Source: Lepas anatifera
Lineage: Eukaryota; Arthropoda; Thecostraca; Lepadidae
Length of the DNA: 64,000 nucleotides
Reading direction: 5' to 3'
Assembly: GCA_034440635.1 (NCBI GenBank)
Contig: JAOTON010000333.1
Span: 1,178,001-1,242,000, forward strand
Shown here piece by piece: positions 1 to 12,439 of this stretch. The notes under the pieces are model-generated. The model made no database searches. It was not told the DNA's origin and saw only the letters and a program-made list of their open reading frames with translations. A program made the position numbers and the translations under genes. Within the stretch, counting starts at the first letter, position 1, and the number at the start of each line of letters is the position of its first letter.

Positions 1-523
1 GGTGAGGGGTTGATCGGATCCCTCAGGCGGTGATGGCCTAGTCCTCACACATATCCTGTTTCTGTGCCACCTTCACCGTCTTAGACCTGACCTGGTGTAC
101 TCCGTATTCCAAAATATGCGCAATGAAAGCTCCATGGGCTATGAAAATCTAAGCAAGCGACACCATCAACCACTTCTGGGCCATATTCGAAAGACGGAAG
201 GGGTTGTAGCAGCCATTCCCTCCTCCCTCTCGCTGTCAAGTCAAGGGCATAAAGGCCGACGATGTATTCTTAACTACTGAAATTCGTGTTTTTCCACTAT
301 CAGGGCATGCATTTCCTCTGAGGCGATGCCGAGGTTCGTAGACCAGACTCCTGAAAATGGCGTACACCGGTAACTCCTCGGAGACTGCAACTCAGTGAAG
401 CCATCAGGACTGTATCCGGAGACTCGAGTGACGGACATGACACTAACCGCTCATGAGGCAGAAAACATGTTTCGTAATGGTGACGGAAAATCTGATCGGT
501 TTATCGGGTTTCCTAACTAGCCA
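1..523. other. Left edge, no gene seen
   Basis: Only short chance ORFs; no splice-bounded domain, RNA or repeat recognised. Confidence 0.5.
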
Positions 524-1372
524 TAACACGCGCATTGACGGGGGTCTGAGCCACCTTCGCTTTGACGGGTGGGGGGGCATGTACCCATCTCCTCCCCCTA
601 AGATCTCGAGAACCACGCTAGGTAGCGAAAATGGTGAACGACGTTGGGTAGCCCATCTACTTCTCCATCGAAAATATTTGTACCATTTTTTGTCAGGTCA
701 CATTAAGGTCACTAGAGGTCAAACATGCCGTCATAGGGTTAACATGCAAATGAAGGTTTTCGGTCATTACATCTGAACAGGTAAAGACAGAGCAAAACGG
801 CTTAAGCTATATGAATCCTCGCAGCAAGCCGAATCGAATAATGTATAATATGACCTTGCTAGGTCAAATCAAGGATTTGACCTGAACTGAGGTCATTTCA
901 AGGTCAAATTAAATAAAGTGCACATTATTAGAACTGAAAAGACAAGGCAAATATAATGCAGTTAAAATAAACGCTCTATCACCCTCCGTTACTAAGTTAT
1001 TCAGTTAAAACCATTTTTCCCATGTATTTACAATGGAGAGGTCATTGCTCGTGCCTGACCTTAGGTCATCGATATAAAAAATACCGGAACATATTTTAGA
1101 GATCTCGGTAGGCCCATTATGTGATATGAGTTTCAATCGGATAAGTTAACACTGTTCCGCCTTAGGCTATCTTAAACTTTTTTTGGGTCAGGTCACTTGA
1201 CCTGTACTGGTGACCTGACCTATGACCTAACCTTGAAATTTTCAAAAATGTTGTAAAAATGATGAAAGAAAAGGTATGCCAAGTACAGCGGCGCTACGCG
1301 CCGTCGTTTTTATGCTATATTCGAAAACCCCGAGGGTGGCGGGTATCCGCCCCCCGGCAATGCGCGTGATAA
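524..1372 (+). mobile_element. Family A TTAA-ended non-autonomous element, full length, decayed ends
   Basis: Starts ATAACACGCGCATTGACGG and ends with the inverse, CGGCAATGCGCGTGATAA. Both terminal TTAAs have mutated to ATAA. About 849 bp, same interior order as the copy at 61135-61979, many AGGTCA/TGACCT hexamers, no coding capacity. The ORF at 453-776 runs through it and is not a gene. A GC hairpin followed by a T-run is present near 1290. Confidence 0.85.
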
Positions 1373-1504
1373 GGCATGCACTGGAACCTGACGATATCAG
1401 ATCTAAAACATGAAGCTAGGCTAAAATCTCTTTGGAGCATCTGCTCTTCTTTTTAGAAAAGTTCACCCACCTCGTGAATCAGCTTGTGTCTCGGTCCGTC
1501 CTGA

Positions 1505-1553
<49 letters not shown>
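1505..1553. repeat. (CT)n microsatellite
   Basis: About 24 CT units with one CCT interruption. Confidence 0.97.
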
Positions 1554-1557
<4 letters not shown>

Positions 1558-2379
1558 AGTGCAGCCCAGCGCACCTCTCCCAGAAAGCATGCCCCGGCTG
1601 CGACTCATCCCTCAGTTCCGCGGCCTCACAGAGTGTTATTAGCCTCGCCGTCTGAGAATGCCGGCTGAGAGGTGTGTTCGACTCCTGTCGGATTTCTGTG
1701 GGACATTGTGCTGTCTGTAGGTCGCCGGAGGGGGACAGATCTCGGTGGCGATACAGCAGCCATCGTTGGTGACCAGGAGACGAGAAACGACGCCCGGCTG
1801 GGGTCACACAGCGCGACGCAGAGGTGCGCCAACGCCACAGGCCGAGTCATCATCGGCAGGGGGAGCACGTGCCTCACTGCGGTCCAACGGCGACCTCCGC
1901 AGAGGACCACCAGACCAGCAACTGGCGAGAGTATATCTGAGGGCTAACGTGGGTAAAATATGTAAAGGTGATATATTTGTTTAATCAGATACCACATACC
2001 TTTATATATTTCTGGTCTCGGGGACAACGGACAGTCGGGAGCTGATGCTTAGTAGCACCAGTGCAGGATATACGGGTATGTCGACGATTGGGGGAGATAA
2101 CATTGTGAAAGGCATACTATTTTGGGAAAAAATTCGGTGACAATCGGGGGATTTGAGGAGCAGAGGTGCAGAAAGTATACTGGTGTCACAAACTCAATGC
2201 GACATATGCCTCCTCTGTCACACAAAGCTGGAAATGATAATTTTATACTTGAATACTATTTCCAATATGCTGAATGTCATCTACCTGTCTCTTACTTTTG
2301 CAACTGACAAGGTTCAAGCACCAAGCCATTACCGCATGAAAGTATTAAACTGTGTTTTCATTTTTAATCATGTTTATGT

Positions 2380-2580
2380 TTTGGAAGGAAAATTTCCAAT
2401 TATGGATCATTGTTTTCAGTGCTGGGATCATAACTATTATTGGCAACTCTGACTGCAGTTTCCAATGACATGCATTTCCTTTTGAAGAAGTTTCCATTTT
2501 TGGAAGGAGTGTTTCCAATTATGGTACATTTCCCATGATTAAATGTGGCAATTATCATGAAAATTATTATTGGAAACTAA
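2380..2580. repeat. Diverged direct duplication
   Basis: Two stretches share GGAAGGA, TTTCCAATTATGG and ATTATTGGAAAC/ATTATTGGCAAC in the same order, about 120 bp apart. Non-coding, AT-rich. Confidence 0.5.
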
Positions 2581-2970
2581 TCTATAAATGGGAGCGTACA
2601 CCTACACACAATTGGGAACCCTGATCACAGCTTCCCCCCCACCCCACTGAACTTCCATCTCACATATCAACAAAAGGGACAAAATGTCAATGCCAACATA
2701 GGATTTGGATCTACCTAAAATGTGTTGGTAAAGTGGACCTTAGGTAGTATTTTTATAGCCAGACCAAATGCTTAAAATTTCCCCAACACCTGATTATCAC
2801 CTGCCTGGTTGTTCCTTCTTGCAGTAAAAACTCTGAGGCAACTACCCTGCATAGATGTAAAATTATGTCTATTGGCCTAATAGGTACAGAGGTATTGAAG
2901 TCTCATACCAAAGAAAGATCCAGTGTATAAGTCAAAATCCTGCTTTAACTCCAGGCAGTTCAGTCCTGTG

Positions 2971-3003
2971 TGTTGCTTACTACCACTAGTAGTAAGCAAC
3001 ACA
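2971..3003. repeat. Short inverted repeat
   Basis: GTGTTGCTTACTA / TAGTAAGCAACAC, 13-nt arms and a 7-nt loop. Confidence 0.85.
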
Positions 3004-4354
3004 ACCCTAACCAGCGTTTTTCAAAGTCTCTTTCTTTCTGAGATTTTCTGTGATTTTCTGAGATGAGAAGGCGGTCTACTAGGCCCCCTCTAGTGCACGT
3101 TAGTGCCAGGCCCTCTCCAGTGTGTGTTTTAACACTTTGTGGAGGACTACATTGGCACACATTTGCTATCTGTACAATATTGACATGATAATTTGATCAT
3201 GAAACCTCACCTGAATTACTGTTGTTGCCAGTCTGCTGCTGGCGCCAACTCTCCCAACTTCCTCCAGCTCCAAATCTACCTAACCAATCTTGATCTAGGG
3301 CACAAATAAGGTAGGCACAAGCAAGCTAAGGAATGAAAACCAAGTTTGATGTGTGAAAGTGCATCAGAATCGAAGTAGCTTACATTCATCTTAGATGAGC
3401 CATGGGCAGCACTATTTATTCCAGCTAGTTTTAGCCTGCACTTATCTCAGATATACCTAATAAATATGCCCTATATAACAGAAGTAGCTTCCCACTTGTT
3501 CAAATTTTTTGGCAGGCTTTACATCACACAAACATTGCGAACTTATGTTGTCGCTGTTGCGTAGTTTAGGTAGAATTGCTGCCCAGCTATGTTTATTTCT
3601 TTCACTCACTTAGTACTTTTCCTAGTAGCTTTTAGGCGTAATTGATACTAAATTCAAAGAAATAGGGACCGCTAAATCGAAGATACTCAAACTTTAAATA
3701 TTATTTAACCTGACAAAATGGACAGAAAAGTACTTGATAACGTATCTGCGTTATCTTTAATGCTTAAATATGCCCACAATCATGTATTTCTCGAAAATAT
3801 TGACTGTCACATTTCGGGCATCTAGGCGGCAACTTTCTGGCAACTACTAACAATCGGCGCCATTGGGCTGCATGTTAAAATCTGGCAACTGTGACAGCGG
3901 TTTCCGGGTTTTCTGCAGCGGGGTCTCTCGTTTTAGTAGAAACTGAACACAGTACCAATATTGTATCACTGATGGTACGCTGTGCAATTGAAGGACAGAG
4001 TTGCTAATTAAAATATTCGCTACACGCTTCATTCTGTATTTCGAAAATGTGTGGTTTGATTTTGAACCATACTGTCACGATCGCTATTTTGTCACACTTA
4101 TGACCTCAACTATCATAAATGTGTCACAAACTCCATAGCCGAGTTGGCAAGTTTCTGACCTCTGTTGAGGAGAGAATTTCTTCGCTCCTCACGTGGATAC
4201 ACGTCTAGATAGCAACGTTTTTGTTGTGGGAGGAACTTATTGGCGGAAAAAGTAGCAAATGAGGAAAATTTATTCTTCAGTCACTAATTAGGTTAACAAG
4301 AGGCTTTGCAACACATAATTTACAGAGGAGGCGAAAAGCCCAGTGAATAGCATA

Positions 4355-4512
4355 TATGTCTTCTGGGCCACCGGTCCCGGCTTCAAGTCCCAGCAGGGCG
4401 TATGAATAAGTTGATCTGATCCCCGAAATCCCTCCCAGCAGGATTGGAGTTGGCGACGCCTTACAAACTTGGCAGTTGGTGCGTCGTTAAGTGCACCAAA
4501 TTATTATTACTA
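4355..4512 (+). mobile_element. SINE-like sequence with tRNA-type B box and ATT tail
   Basis: A pol III B-box-like GGCTTCAAGTCCC lies near 4380, and the element ends CGTCGTTAAGTGC followed by ATTATTATTAC. A tRNA-type head and simple-repeat tail fit a SINE. No intact tRNA fold. Confidence 0.45.
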
Positions 4513-4897
4513 CATAATTTCTAGATTATTCCAACAATGACTGATGTATTCCATAAATTTTTACTTATCAAATGTGGAAGGATTAATGCAAGGACTTAAA
4601 TTCGGGACTTACTATCTTCACTAACATGGTTATTGTGTAGCATTACATAGCGTTTGTATTGTGATTTATCTATGGGGAAATAAGTATATTCTTCACTTTT
4701 CTCATGTCCGATGTCTGAGTTTCTGTCAAGACAATGATCAAGGAGGATGCGACATACTTAGACATAATGAGATTTGGACTGAGATGATGAAGGTGATAAA
4801 GCACGTAATGGTGATAGCTAGATGATAAAACATTCTGAAAAAGCTGGCTTACATTAATTCTCCCTAGAATTCATAACTTCCCGAGAAATGATGTGTA

Positions 4898-6484
4898 TCA
4901 ACACGCGCAGTGGAGAGGGGTCTGGCGTCAACGCGCAGTGGAGGGGGTCTTTAACAGGTCAAATCCTTGACTTGACCTAGCAAGGCCAAATTATATATCA
5001 TTCGATTTGGCTTGCTGCGAGGATTCATAAAGCTTAGATCGTTTTACTCTATCTTTACTTGTTCAAATGTAATGGCCGAAAAACTTAATTTACATGTTAT
5101 CCCTATTACGGCATGTTTTGACCTCTCGTGACCTTAAATGTGACCTGACAAAAATGGTTCAAATAATTTCGATGGAGAAGTGGATGGGCTACCCAACGCC
5201 GTTTACCGTTGTTCGCTACCTACCGTGGTTCTTGAGATCTTAGGAGGGGGGGTACCCGCCCATCCTCGTCAAAGCGAAGGTGGCTCAGACCCCCGTCAAT
5301 GCGCGTGTTAAGTGTCACCCTGAGATCTAGGAAACCAATATGGCTAGGAAAAAGCCCGTTTGGGGAGGGGGTGGGGTGGTGGTGGTCGTTTCATAACTTA
5401 TGGTAGTAACTTATGGTAGTTTCATTGACCTAGGTGAATCTCTTCAAGGTCAAAGGAGGTCTTAAAGGTCAAATCTGGGCCGTGCTCAAGACCTCTTGGG
5501 ATGTGCCGTGATTATGCAGAAAAAAATCCGGAAATACACCAAAAGTTGACTGAGATCATAGAGGGAAGAATCCTCACAATGTTTTCTGAGATTTTCAGTT
5601 CAAGTTCATTCAATGTCAAGGACCTATGACTAAACAATATGGCATATTCCCAATAATGTACAATATAACTGCACTATGGTTGCCTTTAGGCGGTAAATGA
5701 GGGTTTGATTTTGAAAAGACCTTTGACCTTGACCTTGAGTAGACTTAACTATGAAGGCATAGTTAGACATAGTTTAGTCCAGGGGGTCGAAAAACCTACC
5801 ATTCTGCCATTCTAAATAGTGACAGCCCAAGGTAGGCAAGGTGACAAAAATTTGTTGGCATGTTCCTTCCAGACAAATACAGAACAAATCGCTGAGATTG
5901 CCTTCTATAATTTTAGCTCGCACTGTTTTTCAACACTAGGATGGTCCATGAGTGTCCATTGGTTTCCTAATGACGCAAAACGTGTCACATTATGCAGCTT
6001 GGTCTGGTGACACATTTATGGTTTGACATTTTCAATGGTGACACACTGAACACTTTTTTGGCCCCTGGTTTAGTCATAGGCGTGGCCATAATCATAGTCA
6101 GTCATTATTTTATAGCATTAATATGCTATACTGAATAATGGCATATGATCGGAGTACTGGGATCAATGACCCTGACCTGTGACCTTTGACCTTGAGTTTC
6201 ATGTGCTTTTCCCTTGACATATAACCTGCCTATCTGACGTTATCAGGTCACACCTCGGTCTACAGTGCAGGCGAACTGGTGCGGCCGCGCGATTGTGACT
6301 GTCTCAAAACATAGTTCTGACTTTGAAAGTCTATAAGTCACAATATTATTAGCCGATTTTCAAACTTCCTGCACCAATCAACGTGCTCATAAATTCTCTC
6401 AAATGTGGCCGAAAAGCGCTTTCCGGCAGCGAACAGTTTTCCGTCCATCTCGGAAAATAGGACCCCCTCCACTGCGGGTGTTAA
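4898..6484 (+). mobile_element. Family B element with a family A fragment inside
   Basis: The left end has CACGCGCAGTGGAGAGG and the right end CTCCACTGCGGGTGTTAA. A reverse-oriented, truncated family A piece occupies about 4954-5310 and is bounded by TTAA on both sides. Outside it the sequence continues as in the other family B copies at 47.5 and 29.9 kb. Rich in AGGTCA/TGACCT. The ORFs at 5819-6010 and 6338-6716 fall in this element. Confidence 0.75.
4954..5310 (-). mobile_element. Truncated family A copy nested in family B
   Basis: Reverse complement of the 5' half of family A, ending CCGTCAATGCGCGTGTTAA at 5310. The other terminus is missing, but the break point lies at a TTAA (about 4954). 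The family B flanks rejoin there when compared with 47.5 kb. Confidence 0.7.
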
Positions 6485-8516
6485 GGGTGGACTGGTAGAT
6501 CCTGTTCCCATCGATCCTGCGCCGGGCGCAGTTACCAACGGACAGCAGCGCGCAGTCGCTAGGTTTGTAGAGACTGGGAGAGGCGTGAGAGCCGTGCTTT
6601 CAAAAAGAACTACACCCATGAAGTGCTGTTTCTCCGTAAAAGGTAAGCTTCCGGACAATCGAAGTATGCCACCAGGTATTTTGTTCGTATGTTTGACGCG
6701 CCTCTTGCTCACTTAATGCCAAAAAGGTGCTGCATTATATTTGAATAGTCTATTGAATGTGATAAATTGAATAATATAAAGTTTAAATATATGTTTGTGA
6801 TTATAAAGCCAGCATATCTGCACAATGAAACAAACACAGCTCATAGATGCGTTTGGATGTAAGCATTTCTCAACATCTTATTAAACCAAGGAACAACATC
6901 GTGAGCTCTCTTTCCATGCTTTAATAAAATAATTAAGACAGATTAATACTATAAAAATCAAAATGAGGCAACAACGATATCCGAACAAATAAAACTAGCC
7001 AGAATGTATCGGAACTTCAAGTAGAAGCTGCTGAAACTCCAGTGCACTTATGCAAATGGAAGTGATGCGGTAGCTACCACCTTTTACTGACGTAGCTCTG
7101 CGTTTGATTTGTGTCTTGAGCTGCGTGACATCCAATGTGAGTGCCAGTGGCATAACCTATGCCATAAACCAGTCGCGGCGACGCGCCTCCCGTATTGTGA
7201 ATAGATTTCCATAAATCCCACTTATCGAAATCCGCTCCCGTGACTGTGGTATTTACGGCTGCATTAGTCAGTGCCTTACGACAAAGTCCAGACCGTTCTT
7301 ATCATATCTATCTGCCGCGCCAGTTAAATAGTATGCAAACGTATCATTCACGACGGCAGTCAGGCCAATGGCGATGACATCAGCAGTCAGGTCAGGTGCT
7401 GTACTCTCTGCTTGCCATGTCCGGTCGATGCAGCCATTTCTGGGTGGCGGGAATTTCGATCGGATGCTTCAGACCTTTCACAGACACTCACTGTGATCGC
7501 TGGTTTGCGTGGAATGCATGTGGGAAATGCGCTCCTCTCTGGACCTGACACGAATCTCTCAGTGATGTATCACTGGGTGATGAATCACGACATCCAGACT
7601 TAAATTTTAAGGGTCTGATTCGGTCAGCTTTTGCATAAATGCGAGCGGGCAAGCAGGTGCAGGAGTAACAAGTGTCACACATTGCACCGCCTTTTTATTA
7701 CGTAGGTAAGTCAGTATTAGGGTAGAATGAGCTACGGACACAGCTTTGAGACAAATAAATCACAATTAATTGGCACGGATTATTGATGCTTCTCACCTGG
7801 AGATATATGAGAGATGCTTTCTTTAACTTAAGTTAATACTGACGTTCTCTCCAACGTATGCTATAAGAATTGTACGGAAGCTCTTCTCGTGGTGTCCCCA
7901 CCATTTTCCAAAATATAATTTGTTCTACTTAGAACTAAACCTGAACATTTGATAAACTGCGCCCTCTTGCTTATAGCCCTGACACTGCACACAGCTCAAC
8001 AGCCTGTCTGGACCAATGGAAGCAAAAGAGACCATCCATCGACATCTCTGTCGTTTTTGTCTTGCTGACGCCTCTTTGGACTGCTGGCAGCCGTGGTCAG
8101 TCTGGAAAGCATCTATAACGGCGTCGTCTGTGTCACCAGGCGCGTCAGGTCGCCTCTCACCGAGCTCTCCAGCAGCTCCACAAAAACGCGCCGCCCTGCC
8201 ATCAACAGGACGCGTCGCTGGCCGCCCCACACCTTTCTTCTCGTGGACGGTCGTAAAAACGCCGGTGCGTCTTAATCTGGGATAACGTGGCTCAGGGGAA
8301 GCGGGACGGACAGGGCGGAAAAGGGTGGGTTGAGGAGGTGTCGGAGTGTCCCCGCTCCACCCAGAGGTCACCGCGTCGCACGCTCAGTCTGATCCTGTCT
8401 CAGGCCTGAAATGTGAGACTGATGTGTGAACGGTTCACAGGGTGAAACTTGGGAACATTGAGTCCGACTCTGATGGAGTGTTATTGACGTATGATTGTAA
8501 GATGTTATTGACTTTT
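6485..8516. other. Unassigned DNA
   Basis: Ordinary AT-rich sequence, then a GC-richer piece at 8.0-8.4 kb open in several frames. None shows a known domain. Confidence 0.45.
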
Positions 8517-9400
8517 CTCAACCCTCGCCCAGGTGGGGCGGGTTTAATAACCACCTCGGGTTTTTCGGACGGTGTCAGGCGACAAAAGCTCAGAGCGTCG
8601 CCGAGCCTGTCACACCTTATTCTTAATTCATTCCGCAACTTTCCTGAAAATCTTAAGCTTGGATCATCTCAGGTCAGGTAAAAATTGTAGGTCAAGCGAC
8701 TTTATCTCCAATTTTTTAAACATAGCATAAGGAGAGATGGAGTTGGTGTTTCGATCTACAATCCATATCACGTAACGGGCTCACCGAGTACTGCGACGTA
8801 CTGAACGGGATTTTGTCATACCGATAACCTGAGGGCAGATATGGATCTTGACCTCTCCATTGGAAATGTATGGGCGGATGCAAATTGGCCGAAAACCAGA
8901 TACCAAATCTAACAAATCTAGTAAATCTACCAGATAGCAAATCTTTCTGTAGATACTGCTCAGAATAACTTGATATTTTGAAAAACCTCGTCTCATTAAG
9001 TAAGTTTTCAGACTCATGCCAATAACTAGGCGGCAAAGGGTGATAAGGCTTTTATTTTGATGTCATCATGGCTAGATCAATCATCTTTTTTGAGTCGATG
9101 GATATGCGTATTGACTATGCAGGTTAGATAAAGATTTGAACTGAACTTAGGTCCGATCATTTTTACATTTCTATCATGGTCATATCATATATCACTCGAT
9201 TTATCGTAACCGGAGGAAGAAAATGATGTCTAAAACCTGACTCTAACAATATTCTGTCAGCCGCAAGAGCCAAGAAATCATACAATGTCACATTTATTGA
9301 ACTGTCATGGAACCAAGATTGACCTTAACCAGGAAATGACCCACATATATAGTTTCGCGTTATTGATCAAGGGCCTGAGGCCCACCCGGATGGGTCTTTA
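8517..9400 (+). mobile_element. Family E element (decayed)
   Basis: Starts CAACCCTCGCCCAGGTGG and ends near CCCACCCGGATGGGTC. The interior (AATCTTAAG then an AGGTCA-rich stretch, CCATTGGAAAT and a late GGTTAGATAAAG-like part) runs parallel with 20043-21088. Terminal TTAA is lost. The ORFs on both strands here are chance frames. Confidence 0.55.
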
Positions 9401-9949
9401 GAGATTCACTGTTACTTTTCTCAAACTGTTACAGAGAGTGTCTATCTCAGTCACGTTTTATTTAGCAGTAGGTAGATACTCATGTGCCCCATTTTGATAG
9501 TGCAACGAAAAGAATCCATCATACTAAATGCGTGTCCTTTAATATTGAAGTTTTATTTCAGGTAGTAGTGCTTCGATACAACATTTGATAAATACATAAA
9601 TAAAAACAGCATGCTAGAGCACTGCAAACAGTTCAGGAGCCAGCTTACGGGGCCACCGTAGTGGTTTAAATCTGAAATGCAAACTTAGAGTACTGAGACC
9701 AAGGTGAGACCGCTTCTTGAGCAGCTCACAGCAAACGTTATCCCAGCAGGCCGTTGCAAAGTTCTGATGAGTTATATGAGTTATCGGCGAAGAAACACGG
9801 TTTATTCACTAGCAGCATTCACAATCGATTCCTGCTCCAACCACTACTTTTCAGTAGTAACTCATGGCGTCTTTACAACCGGAACTATTATCACAGCTAC
9901 TAAATCATCGGCCCATTTCCATGCAGGGTCGTTATCGACAGTGCGTCGC

Positions 9950-10300
9950 TGCGTGGTTGGCGGCCCGGGCGTTAAATGGCGTCGAGTCTGCAGCCGTGGG
10001 ACGGTGCCCGTCTCTGCTGTGGGGCACGTCGGTCTCCCTCTCAGTTCTCCTCTCCACGCATCGCTCCACCCTGCCCTGTCCTCGACGCGTCCCCTCGCGT
10101 GGCGATCACATCTTGACGAGGGCACGCCCCGTCGGCGGCTTTCAATCGGCCGCCGGAGCGGGGGCGGGGCGTCGGTCTCGACCATTTGTTCACGACGTCA
10201 AGGCCGCAGGGACTCGCCGACAAAAACGGTAACGGCGGACGCCGCCGTCGCGGGACCGTCCGCTCCGCTGAAGATTCGCATCGTCGCATCACCCCCAGAC
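9950..10300. other. CpG-rich patch, no supported gene
   Basis: Strongly GC- and CpG-rich sequence open in several frames on both strands (up to 236 codons). No domain or codon pattern supports any one frame. It could be a promoter-type CpG island or a GC-rich TE piece. Confidence 0.3.
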
Positions 10301-10884
10301 AACCCGCATCTGCATATAGTCTCCGCAGCCGTGTCCCGCCGAGCTTTCCAGATAATCAAATGCACTTTTCCTGTAGTAAAGGGGATAATCGGATTTTTCC
10401 TTTTTCTGATGTGAAATCTGAGCTAATGCTGGCATGGGCTCATACTTTTTCAACGAAATGTTTTTATAGGAAGAGAACACCAAGAGTTGTATTCCATCTA
10501 AAGAAAACGAAGCATGTGTAGTTGATACTCCCCGGCTGATCCATTCTCAGTTAATGACAGAGACCGTTCGTTCGTTTGCTGGATTCCATCCAGATATCAG
10601 TGGGCATTTCAGGCATCGATCCACAATACACGCATATATGTTACCATACACACACAGCGCACTAACCACCACACACGCGAGAGACCAAGACACACGATAT
10701 GCATAGGTTGAAGTAAGTCTGATCATTGTGACTGGCAGCTGGCGGTTCTCTGGCCACCTTCCTAAAGCTGGCTAATGATGTTGCGTTTACGACGGAAGGT
10801 GACCAGAGATGCAAAAGGGCTGCGGACGCTGCGAACGCCGTCCGTGCTAATTTTTTCAGCCGTGCTAATTTTTGGGTTTGAAAT

Positions 10885-11125
10885 GCATTCTGGTGCTGGT
10901 GCAAATATTGGTACCCTTGCTGGTGCTGATGTCCTGGTGCGGAATATGGTGCACTAGTACGGGTGTTTGTGTTAGTTCTAGAGCCAGTGCTGGTGCTGAC
11001 GCCAGTGCTGTGCTTTTGCTGATGTTGGTGTTGGTGCTGGCGATGGTCTATTTCTGGTGGAAGTGCTGGTGCTAGTGCTGATGTTGGTGCTGTCCCTGGT
11101 GCTGGTGTTGCTAGTGCTGTTCATG
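10885..11125. repeat. Degenerate GGTGCT-type hexamer repeat
   Basis: Imperfect iterations of GGTGCTGGTGCTGATG, rich in Val/Leu-type frames; the short ORFs are not genes. Confidence 0.75.
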
Positions 11126-11668
11126 CTGATTCCGGAGCGGATGCTGTTTTAAGTGTAAAAATGAAAGCTTTATTGGTTTTAGCATTCTGAAATGTTAAGG
11201 AAATTTTAGCATTCTGAACCCTAACAATTGTTTCTTGTTGAGCTCCCATGCTAGAAACATTTAAGAAATTTGGTTCATAGAAAGTGCTAGCACAGATGCG
11301 CTGAATGACAGCTGACAAACATGTCTACAACTTTTAAAAATATAACTTATTGTTGCAAATATTTACGTTGCTTTCATGAGAAATACATTTTGCCGCAATT
11401 AAAAACAATTTTGTGCTCATTTCTTATTGAAAACATTGTGTCCGTGCTATTTTTCTTTTTACTTCTTGCATGTGTGCAGGTGGCAACTCATTTCAGATCT
11501 TCGCCCCCCGGTAAGTGAACGACCGTTGTGATGCGGTAAGACGAAGGGCCGGTAGCTAGAGTTCACCTCTTGAAGAGGCGCCTCGTTTCTCTGATCGACA
11601 CCTCAATGCAGCTGGCCAATATATTTTCTTATTAGATTCAGAATAACCAACAACCCTTAGGGTTTTAA

Positions 11669-11728
11669 ACATTTTAATGGCGTTTCTCTCTCAGCTACAA
11701 GCTGAGCTGATAGAGACGCCATTAAAAT
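11669..11728. repeat. Inverted repeat / hairpin
   Basis: ATTTTAATGGCGTTTCTCTC is matched by GATAGAGACGCCATTAAAAT, arms of about 24 nt with few mismatches around a short AGCT-rich loop. Confidence 0.85.
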
Positions 11729-11835
11729 ATAGCTACAGGCAAGAGACAAGCTGAGATACCGCACCAGGAGCCATGCAGCGGAGCTCTAAAACAGCTCAAA
11801 CCCGGCCGGGCAAGAACTAGGCTGCAAAATTGCAG

Positions 11836-12430
11836 TATGTGTGTATGTATGTATGTATGTTTGTATTTCAAGAATCACCAACAGGCATGGGCACCCACTG
11901 ACAGGTGAAGTCAAAAGGTTTAAAACAATAAATATCGATACAGAAACAGTCACGGTCGATCGTAATTATCTCCTGTCACATAGGTATAAAACAAAGCGTT
12001 TCTTGAATTCGATGCCACTTTGATACCACACATCTACATCGCGGATTTCATTCAAAAAGGCGTTGCACGCCTTCGGTATTCGGCAAAATAAACCGTTTCG
12101 GACGGTATTTATCCGGGCGTACATGACATGAAATGTAGCTCTGGTGCGGAGCTGCCGGGTGGGCACAGCCAGTGGGAGCTTAGAAAGCAAGAATGGAGAG
12201 TCTACATTATGGCGATGGACATCTCTTATAAACATAAAATCCATCTGCTCTCGTCGGGCCGCTAAAGAGCTCATTCCACAAATAACCATCAATTCCTCAT
12301 ACTGGAGTGAGGGCCCTACCACTCGACATCGAGCACACAACTACATCAAAAATTTATGCTGGATACGTTCAATCCGTTTCATGTGTACGTCAGCTGCTCC
12401 ACCCCACACCACGCTAAAAATTCCAAAATT
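11836..12430 (-). mobile_element. Non-LTR retrotransposon 3' end (decayed reverse-transcriptase C terminus)
   Basis: Minus strand: first HMKRIERIQHKFLM and a stop, then the ORF 12340-11966 with SLAARREQMDFMFIRDVHRH, NVDSPFLLSKL, VPTRQLRTRATF and ending SGIEFKKRF. This is the usual tail after the reverse-transcriptase domain in many LINE-type elements. It ends in a (TACA)n microsatellite, the 3' tail of the insertion. 5' truncated and carrying a stop, so not active. Confidence 0.75.
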
Positions 12431-12439
12431 GATCGAACA

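Larger units (their letters stand above)
1373..4354. other. Non-genic stretch
   Basis: Holds the (CT)n tract, a diverged direct duplication and a short hairpin. The overlapping ORFs around 1.43-1.98 kb on both strands are chance frames next to the microsatellite. The remaining AT-rich DNA shows nothing else. Confidence 0.5.

Noticed and set aside
9704..10414. 236-codon plus-strand ORF
   Set aside because: Lies over a CpG-rich patch that is open in several frames on both strands. No domain, no codon pattern and no splice context single it out.
10872..11075. Small hydrophobic peptide gene
   Set aside because: The leucine/valine-rich frame comes from a degenerate GGTGCT hexamer repeat.
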